Assembly: GCA_963665215.2 (NCBI GenBank)
Contig: CAXXWW010000017.1
Location: forward strand, 372,001-436,000
Reading direction: 5' to 3'
DNA: 64,000 nucleotides
DNA from: G963665215 sp963665215
GTDB taxonomy: Bacteria > Chloroflexota > Dehalococcoidia > Lucifugimonadales > CAUZJF01
In this document: in pieces, positions 18,875 to 27,989 of the stretch
How the letters are laid out: the number at the start of each line of letters is the position of its first letter
Position numbering within the stretch: the stretch's first letter is position 1
The notes under the pieces: generated by a model
What the model was told of the DNA's origin: nothing
Seen by the model: only the letters and a program-made list of their open reading frames with translations
The model's database searches: none
Made by a program: the position numbers and the translations under genes

Positions 18875-19260
18875 TCATTTGCCGGTCGTCGCCCGGATCT
18901 CATCTGCGGTCAACCCGTACATTTCATGCACGCGGCCATCAATGTCCGATTCTAAGTCTATCGCCTCTGCCCGGTGCCCCGTAATCATGGCTTGGTGAAC
19001 CTTGTCCACAGCGCGGATGAATGGTTGCTGACTGGCAGCAGCGATCATGGGAATTGGGATACGGTCCACTGTGAATCTAACCCACCTTGTAGTACCCATC
19101 CCAGAATTGAGTGCACTGTTCTGCATGAACCACGTTACAAGTGTGGAGTTGAGTACGGCACATAGGTATTTGATTGAATCGCCTGTCATCATGTATGCAG
19201 AATTCACACAGAACATTTCGCCGTCGTCATACGCGAACCTGCCCCTGCTCTTCGAGAACG
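18875..19260 (-). pseudogene. Second TaqI-like specificity-domain fragment, opposite strand
   Basis: Reads RGRFAYDDGEMFCVNSAYMM, TGDSIKYLCAVLNSTLVTWF, TTRWVRFTVDRIPIP and REVHEMYGLTADEIRATTGK-like end. Homologous to but clearly diverged from 18488-18814, so these are two different genes or gene copies facing each other, not a simple inverted duplication. N-terminal part missing, cut at about 19260. Confidence 0.78.
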
Positions 19261-19329
19261 TTCCGAATTTCGCCCAAGTACAGGGCGGAACATTGTTGAT
19301 CGCATTGGTGGACGAACTGGAAATTCGTG

Positions 19330-19524
19330 TTCATGTCCTACCGGAACACCCTCCAGGCCGACGCGCTGAAGCTGGTGGCGAAGAAGATGCAGAGCTCGCT
19401 GGCGGTGGAGGGTGAGTTGCCGGAGGACGGGCTTGCCGCCTACGGCGACGATGGCGACGACATGATGATGGCCCTGGCCCGCAAGATCGTCAGCGGCGGG
19501 TAGGAGGAGGACGAGGCCGAGACG
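19330..19524 (+). pseudogene. Fragment of an unrecognised mobile-element protein
   Basis: Frame reads FMSYRNTLQADALKLVAKKM, LAVEGELPEDGLAAYGDDGD and MMALARKIVSG, a TAG at 19501-19503, then continues EEDEAETMEEVFAQARTA in the same frame into the next fragment. It resembles the tail of helicase-like proteins of integrative elements, but I cannot name the family. Confidence 0.5.
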
Positions 19525-20460
19525 ATGGAGGAGGTCTTCGCCCAGGCCAGGACCGCCGCCGCCAGGACGGCCAGAGCCGCGATAAAGCTGCTGTGGAGTC
19601 AGTCCTACATCCATTACGTTCTGGCCAATGCCACCTACACGGGCACCTGGGTCTACGGAAAGACCCGTGTTATCTCCACCGACTACGGGACGAAGGAATA
19701 CGACCAGCCGAGGGACACCTGGATAGAGGTGCCGGTCCCGCCCTTGGTGGACGAGAAGACCTGGGAACGGGCGCAAAAGCTGAAGAAGCAGCGGAGCAGG
19801 AGGGCCAAGAGAAATACCAAGGTCCTCTACCTGTTGCAGCACCTCCTGAGATGCGGCGAATGCGGCCACAACTTCCACGCGAAGTCCACCTGGCGCACTT
19901 CCAGCGTTCGCAACGGCAAGAGATACCGCTACGACCTGCCCACTCCCCGCCGACACTACATGTGCAACGGGACGCTGAGTCTCCGCCTGGGCTGCCGGGA
20001 GCGTTCCAACATCAGGGCGGAGCGGTTGGAGGAGCCGATATGGAGCGAGGTGAAGCGGGTAATCCAGAACCCCGACCTGATCGTCGCCGGTATCGACACT
20101 CTCGATTCCCAGGAGGGCGGCGGATTGGTGGAGGAGACCGCCCAAGCCGAGCGAGACCTGCGGAGCATCCAGATGGAAGAGGACCGCGCCATCAGGCTCT
20201 TCGTGTCGGGGAAGATCACCGAGACCCAGCTCGACCATCAGCGCAGGTTCATCACCGAGCGGCTTGAGAGCGCCAGGGCGAAGCTGGACGATTACCGTGC
20301 TCAGGAGGCGAGCGGAGCTGAGAAGCGGCGGCTGATGGAGGCTGTCCTAGCCTGGGCGAGAGAGGTCGGCCAGGGCCTGGACGAGTTGACCCCCGAGCAG
20401 CGCAGGGAGATTCTCCAGATCATCGTGGAACAGATCGGGTTGAACACGAACAAAGGGTGA
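19525..20460 (+). pseudogene. Large serine recombinase, catalytic domain missing
   Basis: C-terminal part of a large serine recombinase (site-specific integrase of mobile elements). From about 19576: the Recombinase domain (SYIHYVLANATYTGTWVYGK), a zinc ribbon with CGECGHNFHA and later Cys in MCNGTLSLRLGC, then a long coiled coil to the stop. The N-terminal resolvase domain with the nucleophilic serine is absent; instead about 17 residues come from the preceding fragment in frame. Not active as a recombinase. A different serine recombinase remnant lies at 37460-38257. Confidence 0.85.
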
Positions 20461-21002
20461 TAGCACGTGCTCCCAAAGTGACCGTTGTACGACGCTCCCT
20501 CCTGTTCTCCATGTACCGGACTCTCCGAACTGTCCATGTCCAAGATCACCCGCCGGTGCGCCGTGTGCGTCATCGCCCGGTCCACCCACGTAGCGTTCAC
20601 TCGGCCCAACCCTTCCACGTTGCCGTCTTGGGTAAGCACCTCGGTCTCGAACCGGCTCATGGTGTTGGTGCTCGCTGCTGGTCTTTCAGGACCACCTCGC
20701 CGTCCAACGATCACACGCATCGTCGGATCGTCGGCCAGCCGTTCAGCGTCGTTGGTATCCTCGTAGCCCGCCAGACGACTGTACACCGACTGCCTGAGCA
20801 GGTCCACCAATCGGTGCTGCACGTTACGACCGCCCCGACTCTCCTGCAGACACTCATCCGCCGTCTCCGTCAGTCCCAGTGCATCGTCCAACTCGCGGCA
20901 GGCCAGCAGCCCGGCATCTGAGGTAATAGTGGCACCGTGGAACTCCAATCGTATACGGCGGTCGAAACGGAGCGTGGTGCGGGGGTTGGTGCTTTCACCC
21001 AT
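20461..21002 (-). pseudogene. N-terminal fragment of an IS1380-family transposase
   Basis: Starts MGESTNPRTTLRFDRRIRLE and has TSDAGLLACRELDDALGL, LRQSVYSRLAGYEDTNDAER and the first acidic block VILDMDSSESPVHGEQE, YNGHFGSTCYHPLFVFN. Beyond 20460 the frame is antisense to the serine recombinase, so the element is cut there. Different lineage from the intact IS1380 at 8.4 kb. Confidence 0.85.
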
Positions 21003-21268
21003 TGGTAATTGATTAGCGGAGCGGAGTGCGAGGAGGGGTTCAGTCAGAAGGAAGGGGTGGGGACCGGAGCACCGCTGAACACACCGCAGAGCCCGTTGAC
21101 CAGCGAGTGATCGCCGCCATTCCGAGCCAGGGTCCTGATCACGCTGGTGAAGGCCGAGAACGCATCCGCACCACCGACGTTCTTCGAGCAGTGCGATACC
21201 TTCCGCGCGATCACTGCCCCACGGAGCGCTCTCTCAGCACGGTTGTTGGTCGGCTCAATGCTTGGATC

Positions 21269-22636
21269 GAGGTTACGTCAATAGGTGTGTAAACGACATC
21301 AGGCGGCGACCTTCTCAGCCGTTGATTCAATGGCGATTCCATCCGCATACTGTGCACCGAGATAGACGTCTTCGATCAACTCAGGGGCCTTCAGACGCCT
21401 GAAGCGCTGTTCGGCGACCATCAACATTTTCCAGATCACCGCTATCGCCCGATCGACCCTCTTGTAGCGCTTGGCGGCATCGGTCCGAAGCCTGAGGGCC
21501 GCGAAGGGTGATTCTACCGGGTTCGTCGTGCGAAGGTGCCCCCAGTGCTCCTTTGGGAAGTCATAGAAGGTGACCATGCGGTCCCAGTCCCGCCCCAAGG
21601 CCTCTGAGGCCGCCTCGTAGGAATGGTCGCCGCACCACCTGGTGAACACCGTCCTGAGCCGCTCAGCCTCTGTCCGAGTCGGCGCGTAGGGGATAGTACG
21701 CAGCATGAGCTTGGCCTGGTCCTGTTGTCGCTTTGGAAGCTTGGCGAGCACGTTTACGATCTTGTGGTTCCAGCAGCGTTGCTCTGCCGCCTGCGGATAG
21801 ACGTTGCGCAGAGCTCCCCAGATGCCCAGGTGTCCGTCTCCAACCACCAGCCTCGGGCAGCTCAAGCCCCGGCGCTTGATGTCCCTGAGCACCTCGGACC
21901 AGTTCTCTGTGGACTCCCTGTATCCGGGAACAGCGCTCACCACCACCTTGCTCCCGTCGCTCAGGGCCGCCATCACCACCAGTACCGCCGCCTTCTCCTT
22001 CTCAAGACCAGCCTTGACGTAGACTCCATCCACCCACATGTAGACCACTTCCAGGTCATCGAGGGGCCGGCTGCGCCATTGGGCAAGCTCATCGTTCCAC
22101 TTATCCTTCAACCGGGCCACCGTGCTCGCCGATACCGGTGCGTCCTCTCCCAGCAGCCCCCGCAAAGCCAGATCGAAGTCGCCTTCGGATAGACCGTGCA
22201 GGTACAGCTCGGGGATCAACTCAGCAACCTTCCTGGTCCTGCTGACGAACAGCGGCAGCAGCCGGCTCTCGAACTGCTCCTCGGTATCGCGGACTCGCGG
22301 CCGCCTCAGCTGTATCGTTCCCGAACTCAGCGTAAGCCTCCGGGCTCTGCCGTATCCGTTCCGATAGCCGGTATCTGAGTCCGAGTCGGATCTGAGCGCC
22401 GACTTCGCCCTTCCCAGAAACGCCGTCACCTCCTCCTCCAGCAACTCCTGGATCAGCCTCTGGACCTGGCTTCGCACCCAATCCTCCAACTGCTCCCACT
22501 CCGGCCTTGACTCCGACCTACTCTCAGTGCTTTCCTTCCTCATGGGCGGTCTATCTCCTCTCTTGGGCCTCGAGCCCGTGTTGTTCAGAGAGAGGGTACA
22601 CCGCCTGACTGTTTACACACTTTTTGAAGATACCTC
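21269..22636 (-). mobile_element. IS256-family element, copy B, with 8-bp target duplication
   Basis: 1368 bp, ends as copy A. Target duplication CTTGGATC at 21261-21268 and 22637-22644. Inserted into the IS66-type transposase gene. Confidence 0.97.
21299..22543 (-). CDS. IS256-family transposase, copy B
   Basis: 414 residues, same catalytic blocks as copy A (MWVDGVY, VVGDGHL, NPVESPFA). Private differences: LFVSRTRKV instead of LFVNRTRKV and EALGRDWD instead of EALERDWD; shares VTAFLGR and SDTGYRNG with copy C. Expected active. Confidence 0.97.
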   Translation of the reverse strand: MRKESTESRSESRPEWEQLEDWVRSQVQRLIQELLEEEVTAFLGRAKSALRSDSDSDTGYRNGYGRARRLTLSSGTIQLRRPRVRDTEEQFESRLLPLFVSRTRKVAELIPELYLHGLSEGDFDLALRGLLGEDAPVSASTVARLKDKWNDELAQWRSRPLDDLEVVYMWVDGVYVKAGLEKEKAAVLVVMAALSDGSKVVVSAVPGYRESTENWSEVLRDIKRRGLSCPRLVVGDGHLGIWGALRNVYPQAAEQRCWNHKIVNVLAKLPKRQQDQAKLMLRTIPYAPTRTEAERLRTVFTRWCGDHSYEAASEALGRDWDRMVTFYDFPKEHWGHLRTTNPVESPFAALRLRTDAAKRYKRVDRAIAVIWKMLMVAEQRFRRLKAPELIEDVYLGAQYADGIAIESTAEKVAA

Positions 22637-23076
22637 CTTGGATCATCCAGGAAACGCAGCAGGTTGCCCCGGTCATCGTGCCAACCGAGTTCGTTCTGCA
22701 GTCTCCAGTTGTCCGCATCCGACATGGGACGGTCGCGGAGATGATAGGGCGCCTCTCGTCTCAGCCGCTCGGCCTCGGCGGCAAAGTCCGCCGCCTCTCC
22801 TCGGTGATATGCCTGCCGGAGCTCCATCGCTTCTCTGAGCAGGCGGCTCAGACGATTGCCGAAGCTGCGACCTCTCCCTCTCTTGGTCTGGACCACCTCA
22901 CTGATCGAGCGCAGCACGTGGGCCAGACATTTCTGCTGCTTCACCCCCGACAGAGCCTGAGCATCGTAGCTCCGTCCTCGGTCCGTTACCATCACCCCTC
23001 CATAGTCCGAGGGCACCACCTCACGTACCTCTTCGTTGCGGTGACGAGCACCTACGAGACGGCCCTTACGCCGCAC

Positions 23077-23401
23077 TGTCGGCGGCGTAAGGGCCCAGCA
23101 GGTGTACGCTGAGCGATTCCATGTCCCGGATCATGCCCAATCTGGGGCTGTCGCCCAAGTACCCGGGGCCGAAGCCCGCCTGTTTCGTCGCTGCGCTTAT
23201 CCGTACCGTTATCTGGTTCGGTCTCATGCCCAGGATGAGCTCGTCTTCGCCCGCGCCTTGACGGATCGACAGGAGCAGCCTCATGGTGTCGGCGCTCACC
23301 TCACGATATTCCGGCTCATCTGCTCCACCGAGACGCACCTGGCTAGAGCCGCTGCGCAAGCCCCACCTGAAGGACAGCCCAATCCTGATCGTTGACCGCA
23401 A
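23077..23401 (-). pseudogene. Tyrosine recombinase (integrase) catalytic-domain fragment
   Basis: Frame includes EYREVSADTMRLLLSIRQGA, GMRPNQITVRISAATKQAGF and GDSPRLGMIRDM, matching the stretch before and around the HxxR box of phage-type integrases (usually GHSPRVGMAQDL). The His is Asp here, and both the first Arg and the tyrosine box are missing. Inactive remnant beside the IS66 fragment. Confidence 0.65.
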
Positions 23402-23549
23402 CTGGCCGAGAACGAGGCCCGTTGTCGCCGACCGCTTCGGGGTTGAGTGGCATCAAGCTCCTGTTTGGCATTGACTGAGTAACCCTAGCAGCATATCCTT
23501 GGATGGTGTCCAAGGCTGTTGGTGCCAGGGCTTTGAGGAGGCAGCGATA

Positions 23550-23795
23550 ATGGCTTCAACCAAACGCCTGCTACCGACAGGCGAATGTTGGTGTGGGTGC
23601 GGCGCAGAAACCGCAATAGGCTCCTTCTTCCTGCCGGGTCACGACAAGACCGCCGAGTCCGCGGTGATCTCGGTTGAGTACGGCGGCGTCCCCGGGTTCC
23701 TGGTGAAGCATGGCTATGGACCCGGCGGCAAGAATGCCATACGTGAGGTGGATAGGTGGCGTTCCAAGGGTAAACGCAGGAGTGAAGTTCGATGA
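23550..23795 (+). CDS. Small Cys-rich hypothetical protein
   Basis: 81 residues starting MASTKRLLPTGECWCGCG, after a GAGGAGGCAGCG leader. The CWCGCG cluster could bind a metal; the body contains SFFLPGHDKTAESAVISVEY and HGYGPGGKNAI. Its stop overlaps the start of the hsdM remnant (ATGA), so it was probably the first gene of a restriction-modification operon. Function unknown to me. Looks intact. Confidence 0.6.
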   Translation: MASTKRLLPTGECWCGCGAETAIGSFFLPGHDKTAESAVISVEYGGVPGFLVKHGYGPGGKNAIREVDRWRSKGKRRSEVR

Positions 23796-24007
23796 CGACT
23801 GCACGACAGAGACGCGGAAACTCCAACGGGGAGACCGAATCCAGCGGCAACGGGACCTTCATGGGCCACGAGGACGGGTATTATGCAGGTGACCGATGCA
23901 CTCGTGGCAGCATGGCCGGTGTCACGTACAAGCACGTCGTTCTCGGCCCCGTCTTCCTCAAGTGGGTTCTGCGAGGGAATCAGGGCTGGTCAGATGCAGC
24001 CAGTTGA
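23792..24007 (+). pseudogene. 5' fragment of a type I restriction-modification methylase (HsdM)
   Basis: MTTARQRRGNSNGETESSGN leads into TRGSMAGVTYKHVVLGPVFLKWV, which corresponds to the HsdM N-terminal helical domain (usual form [23 protein letters not shown]). After that the frame leaves the family and stops. The catalytic NPPY part is absent. Diverged inside the conserved stretch, so an old remnant. Confidence 0.65.
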
Positions 24008-24052
24008 CACCGAGACCACGGCGGAGGCATTCGATTGAGTGTCGCTATCGGC

Positions 24053-24069
24053 CTAGGAGTGTGTCTGAG
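24053..24069. repeat. Single terminal repeat of the CTAGGAGTCTGTCCGAG family
   Basis: CTAGGAGTGTGTCTGAG differs at two bases from the terminal repeats of the MITE at 39097-39253. No partner found nearby. Confidence 0.5.
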
Positions 24070-24103
24070 TATTCCCTGAGACCAACGATGTACATAATGC
24101 ACA

Positions 24104-26140
24104 TTGTGCTATGGTGCGATTAGCGTTGCACTGCTTTCCTCTATACTCGTTATCGTGAGCATTATGACGAATAGCGTCTTTCTCGGACAGGCTCCTAGCG
24201 GCACCGTCCTCGCCCCCAACGCTACCTATTGGATCATCCTCACCAATAGCAGTAGCAGCGAGGACCTCGAGCCCGTCGCCACCTCATCCGATAACGAGGA
24301 TGCCGACGCCTCTCCCGGCTGGTCCATCGGCAACACCTCGCTCTTCCGCCCCCGCCACCCCGGTGGCCCTTGGAACAGCCAAGTGTCCACCACCCAAAGA
24401 GCCCTCTCTTTCAAGGTCACCACCACCACTCCCGGGCCCATCATCGATTCTGCCACGGTCAAATCCAACGGCACGTCGATAGACCTCGTCTCCGACGAAA
24501 ACCTCTCCACCGACATTCCCGCCCACAGCCAGATCTCCATCACCGCCGGCAGCAGCGCAATCAGCATCGGCTCCTTCTCTCTCGTCGGCAAGAGATACAC
24601 CCTCGGCGGCCTCAGCCCCGTCATCGGAATAGGCCAGGACGTCACCGTTGCCTACACCGACCCCACCTCCAGCGACGACGCCAACGCCTTCCAGGATACC
24701 GCCGGCAACGACTGCCCCTCATTCTCCATCGCAGCCACCAACAACTCCACCGCAGACACCACCCCGCCGACGCTGGAGAGCGCTAGCGTCAGGCCGAACG
24801 GCGACCGGATCTTCCTCTACTTCGACGAGGACATTGACAAATCCGGCCTCGACCTGCTGCCCCCGACCTCCGCCCTCAGCGTCACCGCCGACGGGGTCGA
24901 CGTGTCGGTCGGTGCGTTTCTTCCGGTCACTGGGAACGACCGCCTCGCCCTTGGCGGGCTATCCAGCGTGATCTACCAGGGCCAGGACGTCACCGTCACC
25001 TACACCGACCCCACCGCCGGCAACGACGCCGCCTCCTTCACCACCGGCGAGGACGACGTCCCCGCCGTTACCAACGACTCCACCGTCGAGCCGCCGAAAG
25101 GCACGCTGGTTTCGAACGCGGAACAAACGATTGAGGGTGCTATCTCAAGTACGATCCAGACGCAGAGCATTGTCACCGGCTCCTGGACCGGCGGATACAC
25201 GCTCTCCACGATCCAGCTCCGGCTGGGTGATGATTCCACGTTGCCGGGCGTAACCGACCTCATCGCGGCCGTCAAAGCCGACGACGGCTCGGGCGAACCG
25301 GGCGCTCTTGTCGCCAGTCTCGCCAATCCAGCCAGTCTCACGAATGATGCGCTCAACACGTTCACCGCGCCGGCCGGCACCGTGCTTGCCCCGGAAACGA
25401 CGTACTGGGTGGTTGTCAACGAGGAAAGGAGCAACTCCGCCGACTGGGTGAATCTCAGAGTTACCGCAAACGACGAGGAGGACGAGGCCTTCTCGGGATG
25501 GAGCATTGGAAACAATCGCCTCTCCAAAGTCTCTGCATCAGGTAGTTGGAATCATGGCGCCACCGTCTCGAATCTGATCATCGTGAGCGGCAGCGTGATC
25601 GTGGGGACCACCGTGGACACCACCCCGCCGACGCTGGAGAGCGCTAGCGTCAGGCCGAACGGCGACCGGATCTTCCTCTACTTCGACGAGGACATTGACA
25701 AATCCGGCCTCGACCTGCTGCCCCCGACCTCCGCCCTCAGCGTCACCGCCGACGGGGTCGACGTGTCGGTCGGTGCGTTTCTTCCGGTCACTGGGAACGA
25801 CCGCCTCGCCCTTGGCGGGCTATCCAGCGTGATCTACCAGGGCCAGGACGTCACCGTCACCTACACCGACCCAACCACCGGCAACGACGACGCCGCCCTC
25901 CAGGACAAGGCCGGCAACGACACGGCCTCCTTCACCACCGGCGAGGACGACGTCCCCGTCGTACCGGGCGCGCCGACGGGCCTGACGGCGACGCCCAACG
26001 GGGCGACGCAAATCGACCTCACCTGGACCGCCCCGGCGGACAACGGCGGCGACGCCATCACCGGCTACCAGATTGAGTATTCCGACGACGGTGGGACGAG
26101 TTGGAGCGTGCTGGTCGCCGACACCCAGTCCACCGACTGA
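24104..26140 (+). CDS. SwmB/choice-of-anchor/FN3 surface repeat protein, truncated at both ends
   Basis: 678 residues of extracellular beta-sandwich repeats. Order: part of a choice-of-anchor-R-type domain (VLAPNATYWIILTNSSSSED), a first SwmB repeat, a second SwmB repeat (DTTPPTLESASVRPNGDRIF), a complete anchor-R domain (SWTGGYTLSTIQLRLGDD, VLAPETTYWVVVNEE), a third SwmB repeat nearly identical to the second, and the first half of an FN3 domain (PGAPTGLTATPNGATQIDLT) that stops after about 50 residues. The start lies inside a domain and there is no signal peptide of the usual kind, so this is an internal piece of a longer adhesin-like protein and probably a pseudogene. Confidence 0.8.
   Translation: MCYGAISVALLSSILVIVSIMTNSVFLGQAPSGTVLAPNATYWIILTNSSSSEDLEPVATSSDNEDADASPGWSIGNTSLFRPRHPGGPWNSQVSTTQRALSFKVTTTTPGPIIDSATVKSNGTSIDLVSDENLSTDIPAHSQISITAGSSAISIGSFSLVGKRYTLGGLSPVIGIGQDVTVAYTDPTSSDDANAFQDTAGNDCPSFSIAATNNSTADTTPPTLESASVRPNGDRIFLYFDEDIDKSGLDLLPPTSALSVTADGVDVSVGAFLPVTGNDRLALGGLSSVIYQGQDVTVTYTDPTAGNDAASFTTGEDDVPAVTNDSTVEPPKGTLVSNAEQTIEGAISSTIQTQSIVTGSWTGGYTLSTIQLRLGDDSTLPGVTDLIAAVKADDGSGEPGALVASLANPASLTNDALNTFTAPAGTVLAPETTYWVVVNEERSNSADWVNLRVTANDEEDEAFSGWSIGNNRLSKVSASGSWNHGATVSNLIIVSGSVIVGTTVDTTPPTLESASVRPNGDRIFLYFDEDIDKSGLDLLPPTSALSVTADGVDVSVGAFLPVTGNDRLALGGLSSVIYQGQDVTVTYTDPTTGNDDAALQDKAGNDTASFTTGEDDVPVVPGAPTGLTATPNGATQIDLTWTAPADNGGDAITGYQIEYSDDGGTSWSVLVADTQSTD
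24755..25871 (+). repeat. Direct repeat of 256 bp inside the surface protein gene, offset 861
   Basis: 24755-25010 and 25616-25871 are almost identical at the DNA level (difference seen only near the 3' end, CCCACCGCC against CCAACCACC), each coding for one SwmB repeat. Such identity points to recent duplication or gene conversion. Confidence 0.9.
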
Positions 26141-26232
26141 ACAAGTTTTTATACTTTGGATATGTGTGAGGCCAAAGACTTCCCTCCCTCTGAGCGCGAC
26201 GAGCTGATGGGGCTGGTCACGCAGTTAGGAAG

Positions 26233-27150
26233 GTGTCCCAGTGCCGCGCCACGCCCTCGAGGGGATCGGGGCGGACGTCAGCCATCCGACGGGCCGCCGG
26301 AGGCGATCAGCCCTACCCGCTCGCGCACCATCCCGCCGAACACGGCGCGGGGACTGCTGAACTCGACGCCCCGGTCCATCCTCCACACGCGGACGTTGGT
26401 CAGACCCCCGCCGCGATCGTCACGGCGTCGAGACAGCTCGAGGACTACGACGTAGAGCTCGACCGGGACATCTCGGAGGTCGGGATCTATACCGTGCCCG
26501 AGATCGTCCCCGACGTCAGCGGGCCTAAGGCGATGATCGAGATCGTCGAAGAGGTGGTGACGCGCTTGGCCGCTCCCGACAGGTTGGTGGGGCTGCTGGG
26601 CGGCGAGCACTCCATCACGGTCGGCGCGGTCACCGCGCTGGCGGGCTCGCACCCGGACATCAGCGTGCTCTACCTCGACGCTCACGCCGACCTGCGCGAC
26701 GAGTACATGGGTTCCCGGTGGGGCCACGCGTCCGTCGCGCGGCGGCTGCACGAAGTGTGCCCGCTGGTCGAGGTGGGCGTCCGCAGCCTCAGCCTCGGCG
26801 AGCGGCGCTTCATCCGCGACAACGAGATCCCGGTCGTCTTCTGGCCGCCGGCCAACGGCAACGGCCAAAGACCCGCGGAGACGGTCATAGACGCGCTGAC
26901 GCCGGCCGTCTACGTGAGCATCGACCTGGACGTACCGGACCCCGCCCTGATGCCGGCCGTGGGGACGCCTGAGCCGGGAGGCATGAGCTGGCACGATCTG
27001 ATCGGCATCGTCAGGGCCGTGGCGCGCGAGCGCAAGATCGTCGGGTTCGACGTCACGGAGCTGAGTCCCGGGGAGGGCCCGGAGGCCGGCGCGTTCACCG
27101 CGGCCAAGCTGGTGCAGAAGGTGATCGGGTACTCCGTACCTGCCGCGTAG
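26233..27150 (+). CDS. Agmatinase/arginase-family ureohydrolase, doubtful N-terminus
   Basis: Binuclear manganese ureohydrolase fold. From about 26400 the family is clear: AAIVTASRQLEDYDVELDRD, GLLGGEHSITVG (first His ligand), YLDAHADLRDEY (Asp/His ligands), SIDLDVPDPA (Asp ligands) and VTELSPGEGPEAG. All metal ligands are present. The first 55 residues (SQCRATPSRGSGRTS and so on) do not look like the usual N-terminal strand and the GTRxGP loop is replaced by DVGQTPAAI, so the 5' end seems rearranged or frameshifted. The true substrate (agmatine, arginine, or another guanidine) cannot be read from sequence. The GTG start lacks a good ribosome site. Confidence 0.8.
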   Translation: MSQCRATPSRGSGRTSAIRRAAGGDQPYPLAHHPAEHGAGTAELDAPVHPPHADVGQTPAAIVTASRQLEDYDVELDRDISEVGIYTVPEIVPDVSGPKAMIEIVEEVVTRLAAPDRLVGLLGGEHSITVGAVTALAGSHPDISVLYLDAHADLRDEYMGSRWGHASVARRLHEVCPLVEVGVRSLSLGERRFIRDNEIPVVFWPPANGNGQRPAETVIDALTPAVYVSIDLDVPDPALMPAVGTPEPGGMSWHDLIGIVRAVARERKIVGFDVTELSPGEGPEAGAFTAAKLVQKVIGYSVPAA

Positions 27151-27208
27151 CTTTTCCGGGCGTGCGGATTGGCGCAGACCGCGAAGCGTGACGGGCGCCG
27201 AGGCCGAC

Positions 27209-27967
27209 TCAGTCGAGTATCTGGGACAGGAACATCTGGGCGCGCTCGTGCTGGGGGTTGTTGAAGAAGTCGTTGGGCGGGGCCTCTTCGACTATGTTGC
27301 CCTCATCGAACATGATCACCCTGTCGGCGACCTCCTTGGCGAAGCCCACTTCGTGAGTGACGATGATCATCGTCATGCCGGACGTGGCGAGCTCCCGCAT
27401 GACGTCCAGGACCTCCTTGATCATCTCGGGATCCAGGGCCGAAGTCGGCTCGTCGAACAGCATGATCTTGGGCTGCATGGCGAGCGCCCGCGCTATCGCC
27501 ACCCGCTGCTGCTGACCGCCCGAGAGCTCGGCGGGGTACTTGTCTGCTTGCTCGGGAATGCCCACCCTCTCCAGGAACGCGATGGCCGCCTCCTCCGCCT
27601 GCGCGCGCGGCCATTTCCTGACCTTCATCGGCGCCAGGGTGATATTGCTCATTACGGTGAGGTGCGGGAACAGATTGAAGGACTGGAACACCATGCCGAC
27701 CTCTCTTCGGATGGCGTCAATGTTCCTGACGTCGTTGGTCAGCTCTATGTCGTCGACTACGATGTTGCCCCGCTGGTGCTGCTCGAGGCGGTTGATCGTG
27801 CGAATGAACGTCGATTTGCCCGAGCCGGAAGGGCCCAGGATCACGACTTTCTCGCCCCGGCCCACGGACGTCGTGACCCCCTTGAGCGCGTGAAAATCCC
27901 CGAACCACTTGTGGACGTCTCGACAGACGATGATCGGTTCCGTCGTAGCTTCTCTGATCTCAGTCAT
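27209..27967 (-). CDS. aapP: Polar amino acid ABC transporter ATPase (AapP/GlnQ type)
   Basis: 252-residue ATPase that drives uptake through the two permeases encoded just upstream. Walker [11 protein letters not shown]-loop [13 protein letters not shown], signature [15 protein letters not shown], Walker [16 protein letters not shown]-loop VTHEVGFA; complete. Last gene of the four-gene aap operon, 22 bases after aapM. Confidence 0.95.
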   Translation of the reverse strand: MTEIREATTEPIIVCRDVHKWFGDFHALKGVTTSVGRGEKVVILGPSGSGKSTFIRTINRLEQHQRGNIVVDDIELTNDVRNIDAIRREVGMVFQSFNLFPHLTVMSNITLAPMKVRKWPRAQAEEAAIAFLERVGIPEQADKYPAELSGGQQQRVAIARALAMQPKIMLFDEPTSALDPEMIKEVLDVMRELATSGMTMIIVTHEVGFAKEVADRVIMFDEGNIVEEAPPNDFFNNPQHERAQMFLSQILD

Positions 27968-27989
27968 AGTGGTCCTCCGCGGTTTCCAA

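Larger units (their letters stand above)
21044..23076 (-). pseudogene. IS66-type transposase, interrupted by IS256 copy B
   Basis: Two parts of one DDE_Tnp_IS66-type frame. Upstream part 22637-23076: RHRNEEVREVVPSDYGGVMV, DRGRSYDAQALSGVKQQKCL, then GNLLRFLDDP. Downstream part 21044-21268: PSIEPTNNRAERALRGAVIA and RKVSHCSKNVGGADAFSAFT to a stop. They rejoin perfectly when IS256-B and one copy of its 8-bp duplication are removed. The N-terminal zinc-ribbon half is missing at 23076. Confidence 0.88.
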
